DNA of 64,000 bases, from contig JAZAQT010000616.1 of assembly GCA_036417435.1 (NCBI GenBank), forward strand, positions 248,001 through 312,000. Direction: 5' to 3'. The position numbers and the translations under genes are program-made. The first letter of the stretch is position 1; the number at the start of each line of letters is the position of its first letter. Source of the DNA: Inia geoffrensis. Lineage: Eukaryota > Chordata > Mammalia > Artiodactyla > Iniidae. This document shows positions 50,343-62,490 of the stretch, in pieces. A model generated the notes under the pieces. That model was given only the letters and a program-made list of their open reading frames with translations. It had not been told where the DNA came from and ran no database searches.

Positions 50343-52078
50343 AAAGGAGATCTTTGGCACTGTAACTCACAATCCTGCAGAGTTCCAAATGACCCCTATC
50401 ATCCAAAAATTTATTGAAGGAAGGCTGTGAAGAGGACTTGAACGCGACGCAGAATTGCAGAAAAAAGATATCAGGGGGTAGATAAGAATTGCTCTGAAAG
50501 CGTAGGAAAAGAGGCAGCAGTTCGACAGTGATGCACTTGGCCAAAAAGGGCGTATGCGTTTTTTCCTGAATATATTCAGGAAAAAACGCATACGCCCTTT
50601 TTGGCCAACCAAGCAAGCCTGCAATGGAAATCCGCACTACAAGGAAGTCTCACTTCCCACCGATCCAAAGGGCCGTCCGAAAAAAGTGTAAAATCCAGAG
50701 AGGCAGGACAGGCCGTGGAGAACCGGCAGCCTTGTTATGCTGATGGGCGGGATGTAAATTGCCAACAGCCACTCTGGAGAAGTGGATGGTGTTTCCTGGA
50801 ACAAAGAAAAAACCAAGCTAGAGAGCCTAGGGCACTTCCACTTATGGTGCTATAGATTCGGAAAATTTAAATGAAAAAGACACAGCCACACCAAAGTTTG
50901 GGGCTGCTCTGTGTACGGGATCCTTGACTATGGTACAACTTTAGTAGCCCAGAAAGAGAAAAATGGATATAGAAGTTGTGGTACATCCCTACAATGGAAT
51001 ATCACTCAACAATGAAATCCATGGCAACACACCAGTAGCAGCATAATGACAGGATTTAGTTATGATGATTCTAAGCGTAATAAGTCACACAGAAAAAGAA
51101 ACATCATAAGATATCACTAATACCGGGAATGTAAACACGGCTACGTTTGAACTGCATTACAAAACACAACAGAGTCTCACATTTACAAAAGAAACTTATG
51201 CTTGCTTAAGGGGAAAGGAGAGTGGGGAGGCTGCATAAAACCAGAGGTTCACATTAGGACAGATACCATTCCATAAGCCAAATATATATTAGACAAGACC
51301 TACTCCTTGCTCAACCAAATGGACTCAACACCCAGTATTCAAAACCTTGGAATATGCCTGACTATGAAGAAAATTAAAACCCATACATTTATAGGTCTCC
51401 AGAAGAAAATCATTTGTGTACAGCACCATACACACAGCAGTGTCAATAAGCTAAATCCCCATATAAAAATAAATTTGAAAAACAAAACACAAGGACTGTG
51501 AAATAGAGAGAAATTCTTAAATAAGTCCTTCAGGGCTTGTGAGGAATCTTGGATTTACCACCTCTACATCCACAGCTGGGGGAGAGATAAGGCTGGACAC
51601 TTGGGGCTGATAGTATTGGTGAGGGAATGCAGACCCTTTGAGGTAATGGTGCATGGTTCCCATTCCACGGGTCCCAAATCTCCACGTTTAAGGGATTTAT
51701 CCTTCAGCTAAAATATGCATGGAAAACCCACAGTATGGTCCACGAAGTGATCAGGCATAATTTCTAAAACTCATCGCCATTTTCGCCCCCTGATACTCGA
51801 GTTCGCCTTTCCAGATGCGATATTAACATTCTCCCCACTTGGAGAGTCAGTGCCTTTGACCTCTTGTTTGGCACAGTTTCCAATTTCTGTGGAAGATGAA
51901 CAGGAATAAGGAGAACCAATGAGCGGCTAACTCGATGTGTTTGGACGGGCACATTGAACTCTGATTTCCCTACAGGAAGAAGAATTCACCAAAGGCTCAG
52001 CGGGCCATGCCGGAACGAGATTAGGGCCTGAAGCAATTCTTCGGGTTTTCGGTCAGCTCACAAGAAAGCGAGTTGAGA
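50343..52078 (+). repeat. Satellite monomer 30 (1,736 bp), copy of monomer 28
   Basis: Perfect palindrome 50537-50608; L1-derived part 50620-51492. Carries the marker set of monomer 28 without its private changes, so it may be the less changed copy. Confidence 0.97.
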
Positions 52079-53082
52079 AAAGGAGATCTTTGGCACTGTA
52101 ACTCACAATCCTGCAGAGTTCCAAATGACCCCTATCATCCAAAAATTTATTGAAGGAAGGCTGTGAAGAGGACTTGAACGCGACGCAGAATTGCAGAAAA
52201 CAGATATCAGGGGGTAGATAAGAATCGCTCTGAAAGCGTAGGAAAAGAGGCAGCAGTTCGACAGTGATGCACTTGGCCAAAAAGGGCGTATGCGTTTTTT
52301 CCTGAATATATTCAGGAAAAAACGCATACGCCCTTTTTGGCCAACCAAGCAAGACTGCAATGGAAATCCGCACTACAAGGAAGTCTCACTTCCCACCGAT
52401 CCAAAGGGCCGTCCGAAAAAAGTGTAAAATCCAGAGAGGCAGGACAGGCCGTGGAGAACCGGCAGCCTTGTTATGCTGATGGGCGGGATGTAAATTGCCA
52501 ACAGCCACTCTGGAGAAGTGGATGGTGTTTCCTGGAACAAAGAAAAAACCAAGCTAGAGAGCCTAGGGCACTTCCACTTATGGTGCTATAGATTCGGAAA
52601 ATTTAAATGAAAAAGACACAGCCACACCAAAGTTTGGGGCTGCTCTGTGTACGGGATCCTTGACTATGGTACAACTTTAATAGCCCAGAAAGAGAAAAAT
52701 GGATATAGAAGTTGTGGTACATCCCTACAATGGAATATCACTCAACAATGAAATCCATGGCAACACACCAGTAGCAGCATAATGACAGGATTTAGTTATG
52801 ATAATTCTAAGTGAAATAAGTCACACAGAAAAAGAAACATCATAAGATATCACTAATACCGGGAATGTAAACACGGCTACGTGTGAACTGCATTACAAAG
52901 CACAACAGAGTCTCACATTTACAAAAGAAACTTATGCTTGCTTAAGGGGAAAGGAGAGTGGGGAGGCTGCATAAAACCAGAGGTTCACATTAGGACAGAT
53001 ACCATTCCATAAGCCAAATATATATTAGACAAGACCTACTCCTTGCTCAACGAAATGGACTCAACACCCCGTATTCAAAAAC
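50459..53082 (+). repeat. Duplicated two-monomer block, copy D
   Basis: Partner of 46987-49610. It differs from it at only a few private positions, including GGACAGGCC against GGAGAGGCC and GCAGAAAAAAG against ACAGAAAAAAG. Confidence 0.85.
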
Positions 53083-53814
53083 TAGGAATATGCCTGACTA
53101 TGAAGAAAATTAAAACCCATACATTTATAGGTCTCCATAAGAAAATCATTTGTGTACAGCACCATACACACAGCAGTGTCAATAAGCTAAATCCCCTTAT
53201 AAAAATAAATTTGAAAAACAAAACACAAGGACTGTGAAATAGAGAGAAATTCTTAAATAAGTCCTTCAGGGCTTGTGAGGAATCTTGGATTTACCACCTC
53301 TACATCCACAGCTGGGGGAGAGATAAGGCTGGACACTTGGGGCTGATAGTATTGGTGAGGGAATGCAGACCCTTTGAGGTAATGGTGCATGGTTCCCATT
53401 CCACGGGTCCCAAATCTCCACGTTTAAGGGATTTATCCTTCAGCTAAAATATGCATGGAAAACCCAGAATATGGTCCACGAAGTGATCAGGCATAATTTC
53501 TAAAACTCATCGCCATTTTCGCCCCCTGATACTCGAGTTCGCCGTTCCAGATGCGATATTAACATTCTCCCCACTTGGAGAGTCAGTGCCTTTGACCTCT
53601 TGTTTGGCACAGTTTGCAATTTCTGTGGAAGATGAACAGGAATAAGGAGAACCAATGAGCGGCTAACTCGATGTGTTTGGACGGGCACATTGAACTCTGA
53701 TTTCCCTACAGGAAGAAGAATTCACCAAAGGCTAAGCGGGCCATGCCGGAACGAGATTAGGGCCTGAAGCAATTCTTCGGGTTTTCGGTCAGGTCACAAG
53801 AAAGCGAGTTGAGA
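52079..53814 (+). repeat. Satellite monomer 31 (1,736 bp), copy of monomer 29
   Basis: Perfect palindrome 52273-52344; L1-derived part 52356-53228. Matches monomer 29 through CAAAAACTAGG, then differs at GATAGTATTGG. Private GGCTAAGCGG and CAGGTCACAAG near its end. Confidence 0.97.
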
Positions 53815-55549
53815 AAAGGAGATCTTTGGCACTGTAACTCACAATCCTGCAGAGTTCCAAATGACCCCTATCATCCAAAAATTTATTGAAGGAAGGCTGT
53901 CAAGAGGACTTGAACGTGACGCAGAATTGCAGAAAACAGATATCATGGGTTAGATAAGAATTGCTCTGAAAGCGTAGGAAAAGAGGCAGCAGTTCGACAG
54001 TGATGCACTTGGCCAAAAAGGGCGTATGCGTTTTTTCCTGAATATATTCAGGAAAAAAGGCATACGCCCTTTTTAGCCAACCAAGCAAGCCTGCAATGGA
54101 AATCCGCACTACAAGAAGTCTCACTTCCCACCGATCCAAAGGGCCGTCCGAAAAAAGTGTAAAATCCAGAGAGGCAGGACAGGCCATGGAGAACCGGCAG
54201 CCTTGTTATGCTGATGGGCGGGATGTAAATTGCCAACAGCCACTCTGGAGAAGTGGATGGTGTTTCCTGGAACAAAGAAAAAACCAAGCTAGAGAGCCTA
54301 GGGCACTTCCACTTATAGTGCTATAGATTCGGAAAATTTAAATGAAAAAGACACAGCCACACCAAAGTTTGGGGCTGCTCTGTGTACGGGATCCTTGACT
54401 ATGGTACAACTTTAATAGCCCAGAAAGAGAAAAATGGATATAGAAGTTGTGGTACATCCCTACAATGGAATATCACTCAACAATGAAATCAATGGCAACA
54501 CACCAGTAGCAGCATAATGACAGGATTTAGTTATGATGATTCTAAGTGAAATAAGTCACACAGAAAAAGAAACATCATAAGATATCACTAATACCGGGAA
54601 TGTAAACACGGCTACGTGTGAACTGCATTACAAAACACAACAGAGTCTCACATTTACAAAAGAAACTTATGCTTGCTTAAGGGGAAAGGAGAGTGGGGAG
54701 GCTGCATAAAACCAGAGGTTCACATTAGGACAGATACCATTCCATAAGCCAAATATATATTAGACAAGACCTACTCCTTCCTCAACGAAATGGACTCAAC
54801 ACCCAGTATTCAAAACCTTGGAATATGCCTGACTATGAAGAAAATTAAAACCCATACATTTATAGGTCTCCATAAGAAAATCATTTGTGTACAGCACCAT
54901 ACACACAGCAGTGTCAATAAGCTAAATCCCCTTATAAAAATAAATTTGAAAAACAAAACACAAGGACTGTGAAATAGAGAGAAATTCTTAAATAAGTCCT
55001 TCAGGGCTTGTGAGGAATCTTGGATTTACCACCTCTACATCCACAGCTGGGGGAGAGATAAGGCTGGACACTTGGGGCTGATAGTATTGGTGAGGGAATG
55101 CAGACCCTTTGAGGTAATGGTGCATGGTTCCCATTCCACGGGTCCCAAATCTCCACGTTTAAGGGATTTATCCTTCAGCTAAAATATGCATGGAAAACCC
55201 AGAATATGGTCCACGAAGTGATCAGGCATAATTTCTAAAACTCATCGCCATTTTCGCCCCCTGATACTCGAGTTCGCCATTCCAGATGCGATATTAACAT
55301 TCTCCCCACTTGGAGAGTCAGTGCCTTTGACCTCTTGTTTCGCACAGTTTGCAATTTCTGTGGAAGATGAACAGGAATAAGGAGAACCAATGAGCAGCTA
55401 ACTCGATGTGTTTGGACGGGCACATTGAACTCTGATTTCCCTACAGGAAGAAGAATTCACCAAAGGCTCAGCGGGCCATGCCGGAACGAGATTAGGGCCT
55501 GAAGCAATTCTTCGGGTTTTCGGTCAGCTCACAAGAAAGCGAGTTGAGA
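53815..55549 (+). repeat. Satellite monomer 32 (1,735 bp)
   Basis: Palindrome 54009-54080 has two right-arm mismatches (AAAAAAGGCATA and TTTTAGCC). L1-derived part 54092-54963. First of the end-type group: G deletion near 54115, GGCCATGGAG and TCAATGG. Private CTGTCAAGAGG, CATGGGTTAG, TTATAGTGC. Confidence 0.97.
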
Positions 55550-57284
55550 AAAGGAGATCTTTGGCACTGTAACTCACAATGCTGCAGAGTTCCAAATGAC
55601 CCCTATCATCCAAAAATTTATTGAAGGAAGGCTGTGAAGAGGACTTGAACGCGACGCAGAATTGCAGAAAACAGATATCAGGGGGTAGATAAGAATTGCT
55701 CTGAAAGCGTAGGAAAAGAGGCAGCAGTTCGACAGTGATGCACTTGGCCAAAAAGGGCGTATGCGTTTTTTCCTGAATATATTCAGGAAAAAACGCATAC
55801 GCCCTTTTTGGCCAACCAAGCAAGCCTGCAATGGAAATCCGCACTACAAGAAGTCTCACTTCCCACCGATCCAAAGGGCCGTCCGAAAAAAGTGTAAAAT
55901 CCAGAGAGGCAGGACAGGCCATGGAGAACCGGCAGCCTTGTTATGCTGATGGGCGGGATGTAAATTGTCAACAGCCACTCTGGAGAAGTGGATGGTGTTT
56001 CCTGGAACAAAGAAAAAACCAAGCTAGAGAGCCTAGGTCACTTCCACTTATGGTGCTATAGATTCGGAAAATTCAAATGAAAAAGACACAGCCACACCAA
56101 AGTTTGGGGCTGCTCTGTGTACGGGATCCTTGACTATGGTACAACTTTAATAGCCGAGAAAGAGAAAAATGGATATAGAAGTTGTGGTACATCCCTACAA
56201 TGGAATATCACTCAACAATGAAATCAATGGCAACACACCAGTAGCAGCATAATGACAGGATTTAGTTATGATGATTCTAAGTGAAATAAGTCACACAGAA
56301 AAAGAAACATCATAAGATATCACTAATACCGGGAATGTAAACACGGCTACGTGTGAACTGCATTACAAAACACAACAGAGTCTCACATTTACAAAAGAAA
56401 CTTATGTTTGCTTAAGGGGAAAGGAGAGTGGGGAGGCTGCATAAAACCAGAGGTTCATATTAGGACAGATACCATTCCATAAGCCAAATATATATTAGAC
56501 AAGACCTACTCCTTGCTCAACGAAATGGACTCAACACCCCGTATTCAAAACCTAGGAATATGCCTGACTATGAAGAAAATTAAAACCCATACATTTATAG
56601 GTCTCCATAAGAAAATCATTTGTGTACAGCACCATACACACAGCAGTGTCAATAAGCTAAATCCCCTTATAAAAATGAATTTGAAAAACAAAACACAAGG
56701 ACTGTGAAATAGAGAGAAATTCTTAAATAAGTCCTTCAGGGCTTGTGAGGAATCTTGGATTTACCACCTCTACATCCACAGCTGGGGGAGAGATAAGGCT
56801 GGACACTTGGGGCTGATACTATTGGTGAGGGAATGCAGACCCTTTGAGGTAATGGTGCATGGTTCCCATTCCACGGGTCCCAAATCTCCACGTTTAGGGG
56901 ATTTATCCTTCAGCTAAAATATGCATGGAAAACCCAGAATATGGTCCACGAAGTGATCAGGCATAATTTCTAAAACTCATGGCCATTTTCGCCCCCTGAT
57001 ACTCGAGTTCGCCATTCCAGATGCGATATTAACATTCTCCCCACTTGGAGAGTCAGTGCCTTTGACCTCTTGTTTGGCACAGTTTGCAATTTCTGTGGAA
57101 GATGAACAGGAATAAGGAGAACCAATGAGCGGCTAACTCGATGTGTTTGGACGGGCACATTGAACTCTGATTTCCCTACAGGAAGAAGAATTCACCAAAG
57201 GCTCAGCGGGCCATGCCGGAACGAGATTAGGGCCTGAAGCAATTCTTCGGGTTTTCGGTCAGCTCACAAGAAAGCGAGTTGAGA
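55550..57284 (+). repeat. Satellite monomer 33 (1,735 bp)
   Basis: Perfect palindrome 55744-55815; L1-derived part 55827-56698. End-type markers as unit 32. The L1 AATAAA is lost (AATGAA near 56674). Private CCTAGGTCAC, ATTCAAATG, AGCCGAG, TTTAGGGGA and CATGGCCA. Confidence 0.97.
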
Positions 57285-59020
57285 AAAGGAGATCTTTGGC
57301 ACTGTAACTCACAATCCTGCAGAGTTCCAAATGACCCCTATCATCCAAAAATTTATTGAAGGAAGGCTGTGAAGAGGACTTGAACGCGACGCAGAATTGC
57401 AGAAAACAGATATCAGGGGGTAGATAAGAATTGCTCTGAAAGCGTAGGAAAAGAGGCAGCAGTTCGACAGTGATGCACTTGGCCAAAAAGGGCGTATGCG
57501 TTTTTTCCTGAATATATTCAGGAAAAAACGCATACGCCGTTTTTGGCCAACCAAGCAAGCCTGCAATGGAAATCCGCACTACAAGGAAGTCTCACTTCCC
57601 ACGGATCCAAAGGGCCGTCCGAAAAAACTGTAAAATCCAGAGAGGCAGGACAGGCCATGGAGAAAGGGCAGCCTTGTTATGCTGATGGGCGGGATGTAAA
57701 TTGCCAACAGCCACTCTGGAGAAGTGGATGGTGTTTCCTGGAACAAAGAAAAAACCAAGCTAGAGAGCCTAGGGCACTTCCACTTATGGTGCTATAGATT
57801 CGGAAAATTTAAATGAAAAAGACACAGCCACACCAAAGTTTGGGGCTGCTCTGTGTACGGGATCCTTGACTATGGTACAACTTTAATAGCCCAGAAAGAG
57901 AAAAATGGATATAGAAGTTGTGGTACATCCCTACAATGGAATATCACTCAACAATGAAATCAATGGCAACACACCAGTAGCAGCATAATGACAGGATTTA
58001 GTTATGATGATTCTAAGTGAAATAAGTCACACAGAAAAAGAAACATCATAAGATATCACTAATACCGGGAATGTAAACACGGCTACGTGTGAACTGCATT
58101 ACAAAACACAACAGAGTCTCACATTTACAAAAGAAACTTATGCTTGCTTAAGGGGAAAGGAGAGTGGGGAGGCTGCATAAAACCAGAGGTTCACATTAGG
58201 ACAGATACCATTCCATAAGCCAAATATATATTAGACAAGACCTACTCCTTGCTCAACGAAATGGACTCAACACCCCGTATTCAAAACCTAGGAATATGCC
58301 TGACTATGAAGAAAATTAAAACCCATACATTTATAGGTCTCCATAAGAAAATCATTTGTGTACAGCACCATACACACAGCAGTGTCAATAAACTAAATCC
58401 CCTTATAAAAATAAATTTGAAAAACAAAACACAAGGACTGTGAAATAGAGAGAAATTCTTAAATAAGTCCTTCAGGGCTTGTGAGGAATCTTGGATTTAC
58501 CACCTCTACATCCACAGCTGGGGGAGAGATAAGGCTGGACACTTGGGGCTGATAGTATTGGTGAGGGAATGCAGACCCTTTGAGGTAATGGTGCATGGTT
58601 CCCATTCCACGGGTCCCAAATCTCCACGTTTAAGGGATTTATCCTTCAGCTAAAATATGCATGGAAAACCCAGAATATGGTCCACGAAGTGATCAGGCAT
58701 AATTTCTAAAACTCATCGCCATTTTCGCCCCCTGATACTCGAGTTCGCCGTTCCAGATGCAATATTAACATTCTCCCCACTTGGAGAGTCAGTGCCTTTG
58801 ACCTCTTGTTTGGCACAGTTTGCAATTTCTGTGGAAGATGAACAGGAATAAGGAGAACCAATGAGCGGCTAACTCGATGTGTTTGGACGGGCACATTGAA
58901 CTCTGATTTCCCTACAGGAAGAAGAATTCACCAAAGGCTCAGCGGGCCATGCCGGAACGAGATTAGGGCCTGAAGCAATTCTTCGGGTTTTCGGTTAGCT
59001 CACAAGAAAGCGAGTTGAGA
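57285..59020 (+). repeat. Satellite monomer 34 (1,736 bp)
   Basis: Palindrome 57479-57550 has one right-arm mismatch (CGCCGTTTTT). L1-derived part 57562-58434. The only one of units 32-37 without the G deletion. It shares AAAACTGTAAAA, GAGAAAGGGCAG and GATGCAATATT with unit 37, and CGGTTAGCTC at its end with unit 36. Confidence 0.97.
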
Positions 59021-60755
59021 AAAGGAGATCTTTGGCACTGTAACTCACAATCCTGCAGAGTTCCAAATGACCCCTATCATCCAAAAATTTATTGAAGGAA
59101 GGCTGTGAAGAGGACTTGAACGCGACGCAGAATTGCAGAAAACAGATATCAGGGGTTAGATAAGAATCGCTCTGAAAGCGTAGGAAAAGAGGCAGCAGTT
59201 CGACAGTGATGCACTTGGCCAAAAAGGGCGTATGCGTTTTTTCCTGAATATATTCAGGAAAAAACGCATACGCCCTTTTTGGCCAACCAAGCAAGCCTGC
59301 AATGGAAATCCGCACTACAAGAAGTCTCACTTCCCACCGATCCAAAGGGCCGTCCGAAAAAACTGTAAAATCCAGAGAGGCAGGACAGGCCATGGAGAAC
59401 CGGCAGCCTTGTTATGCTGATGGACGGGATGTAAATTGCCAACAGCCACTCTGGAGAAGTGGATGGTGTTTCCTGGAACAAAGAAAAAACCAAGCTAGAG
59501 AGCCTAGGGCACTTCCAATTATGGTGCTATAGATTCGGAAAATTTAAATGAAAAAGACACAGCCACACCAAAGTTTGGGGCTGCTCTGTGTACGGGATCC
59601 TTGACTATGGTACAACTTTAATAGCCCAGAAAGAGAAAAATGGATATAGAAGTTGTGGTACATCCCTACAATGGAATATCACTCAACAATGAAATCAATG
59701 GCAACACACCAGTAGCAGCATAATGACAGGATTTAGTTATGATGATTCTAAGTGAAATAAGTCACACAGAAAAAGAAACATCATAAGATATCACTAATAC
59801 CGGGAATGTAAACACGGCTACGTGTGAACTGCATTACAAAACACAACAGAGTCTCACATTTACAAAAGAAACTTATGCTTGCTTAAGGGGAAAGGAGAGT
59901 GGGGAGGCTGCATAAAACCAGAGGTTCACATTAGGACAGATACCATTCCATAAGCCAAATATATATTAGACAAGACCTACTCCTTGCTCAACGAAATGGA
60001 CTCAACACCCCGTATTCAAAACCTAGGAATATGCCTAACTATGAAGAAAATTAAAACCCATACATTTATAGGTCTCCATAAGAAAATCATTTGTGTACAG
60101 CACCATACACACAGCAGTGTCAATAAACTAAATCCTCTTATAAAAATAAATTTGAAAAACAAAACACAAGGACTGTGAAATAGAGAGAAATTCTTAAATA
60201 AGTCCTGCAGGGCTTGTGAGGAATCTTGGATTTACCACCTCTACATCCACAGCTGGGGGAGAGATAAGGCTGGACACTTGGGGCTGATAGTATTGGTGAG
60301 GGAATGCAGACCCTTTGAGGTAATGGTGCATGGTTCCCATTCCACGGGTCCCAAATCTCCACGTTTAAGGGATTTATCCTTCAGCTAAAATATGCATGGA
60401 AAACCCAGAATATGGTCCACGAAGTGATCAGGCATAATTTCTAAAACTCATCGCCATTTTCGCCCCCTGATACTCGAGTTCGCCGTTCCAGATGCGATAT
60501 TAACATTCTCCCCACTTGGAGAGTCAGTGCCTTTGACCTCTTGTTTGGCACAGTTTGCAATTTCTGTGGAAGATGAACAGGAATAAGGAGAACCAATGAG
60601 CGGCTAACTCGATGTGTTTGGACGGGCACATTGAACTCTGATTTCCCTACAGGAAGAAGAATTCACCAAAGGCTCAGCGGGCCATGCCGGAACGAGATTA
60701 GGGCCTGAAGCAATTCTTCGGGTTTTCGGTCAGCTCACAAGAAAGCGAGTTGAGA
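59021..60755 (+). repeat. Satellite monomer 35 (1,735 bp)
   Basis: Perfect palindrome 59215-59286; L1-derived part 59298-60169. Shares CAGGGGTTAGAT and AAAACTGTAAAA with unit 37. Private GATGGACGGG, CTTCCAATTATG, GCCTAACTATG, AATCCTCTT; a new PstI site in TCCTGCAGGG near 60205. Confidence 0.97.
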
Positions 60756-62490
60756 AAAGGAGATCTTTGGCACTGTAACTCACAATCCTGCAGAGTTCCA
60801 AATGACCCCTATCATCCAAAAATTTATTGAAGAAAGGCTGTGAAGAGGACTTGAACGCGACGCAGAATTGCAGAAAACAGATATCAGTGGGTAGATAAGA
60901 ATTGCTCTGAAAGCGTAGGAAAAGAGGCAGCAGTTCGACAGTGATGCACTTGGCCAAAAAGGGCGTATGCGTTTTTTCCTGAATATATTCAGGAAAAAAC
61001 GCATACGCCCTTTTTGGCCAACCAAGCAAGCCTGCAATGGAAATCCGCACTACAAGAAGTCTCACTTCCCACCGATCCAAAGGGCCGTCCGAAAAAAGTG
61101 TAAAATCCAGAGAGGCAGGACAGGCCATGGAGAACCGGCAGCCTTGTTATGCTTATGGGCGGGATGTAAATTGCCAACAGCCACTCTGGAGAAGTGGATG
61201 GTGTTTCCTGGAACAAAGAAAAAACCAAGCTAGAGAGCCTAGGGCACTTCCACTTATGGTGCTATAGATTCGGAAAATTTAAATGAAAAAGACACAGCCA
61301 CACCAAAGTTTGGGGCTGCTCTGTGTACGGGATCCTTGACTATGGTACAACTTTAATAGCCCAGAAAGAGAAAAATGGATATAGAAGTTGTGGTACATCC
61401 CTACAATGGAATATCACTCAACAATGAAATCAATGGCAACACACCTGTAGCAGCATAATGACAGGATTTAGTTATGATGATTCTAAGTGAAATAAGTCAC
61501 ACAGAAAAAGAAACATCATAAGATATCACTAATACCGGGAATGTAAACACGGCTACGTGTGAACTGCATTACAAAACACAACAGAGTCTCACACTTACAA
61601 AAGAAACTTATGCTTGCTTAAGGGGAAAGGAGAGTGGGGAGGCTGCATAAAACCAGAGGTTCACATTAGGACAGATACCATTCCATAAGCCAAATATATA
61701 TTAGACAAGACCTACTCCTTGCTCAACGAAATGGACTCAACACCCCGTATTCAAAACCTTGGAATATGCCTGACTATGAAGAAAATTAAAACCCATACAT
61801 TTATAGGTCTCCATAAGAAAATCATTTGTGTACAGCACCATACACACAGCAGTGTCAATAAGCTAAATCCCCTTATAAAAATAAATTTGAAAAACAAAAC
61901 ACAAGGACTGTGAAATAGAGAGAAATTCTTAAATAAGTCCTTCAGGGCTTGTGAGGAATCTTGGATTTACAACCTCTACATCCACAGCTGGGGGAGAGAT
62001 AAGGCTGGACACTTGGGGCTGATAGTATTGGTGAGGGAATGCAGACCCTTTGAGGTAATGGTGCATGGTTCCCATTCCACGGGTCCCAAATCTCCACGTT
62101 TAAGGGATTTATCCTTCAGCTAAAATATGCATGGAAAACCCAGAATATGGTCCACGAAGTGATCAGGCATAATTTCTAAAACTCATCGCCATTTTCGCCC
62201 CCTGATACTCGAGTTCGCCGTTCCAGATGCGATATTAACATTCTCCCCACTTGGAGAGTCAGTGCCTTTGACCTCTTGTTTGGCACAGTTTGCAATTTCT
62301 GTGGAAGATGAACAGGAATAAGGAGAACCAATGAGCGGCTAACTCGATGTGTTTGGACGGACACATTGAACTCTGATTTCCCTACAGGAAGAAGAATTCA
62401 CCAAAGGCTCAGCGGGCCATGCCGGAACGAGATTAGGGCCTGAAGCAATTCTTCGGGTTTTCGGTTAGCTCACAAGAAAGCGAGTTGAGA
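60756..62490 (+). repeat. Satellite monomer 36 (1,735 bp)
   Basis: Perfect palindrome 60950-61021; L1-derived part 61033-61904. GCTTATGGG near 61152 replaces the TGA shared by other units in the ORF2 remnant with TTA, so the plus frame runs on to 61233. Private GAAGAAAGGC, CAGTGGGTAG, ACCTGTAGC, CACACTTAC and GACGGACACATT. Confidence 0.97.

Noticed and set aside
55524..55922. 132-codon minus-strand frames in units 33, 35, 36 and 37
   Set aside because: They arise from the one-base deletion and the CCATGG change that supplies an ATG on the minus strand, joining frames that are separate in other units. They are antisense to an L1 remnant.
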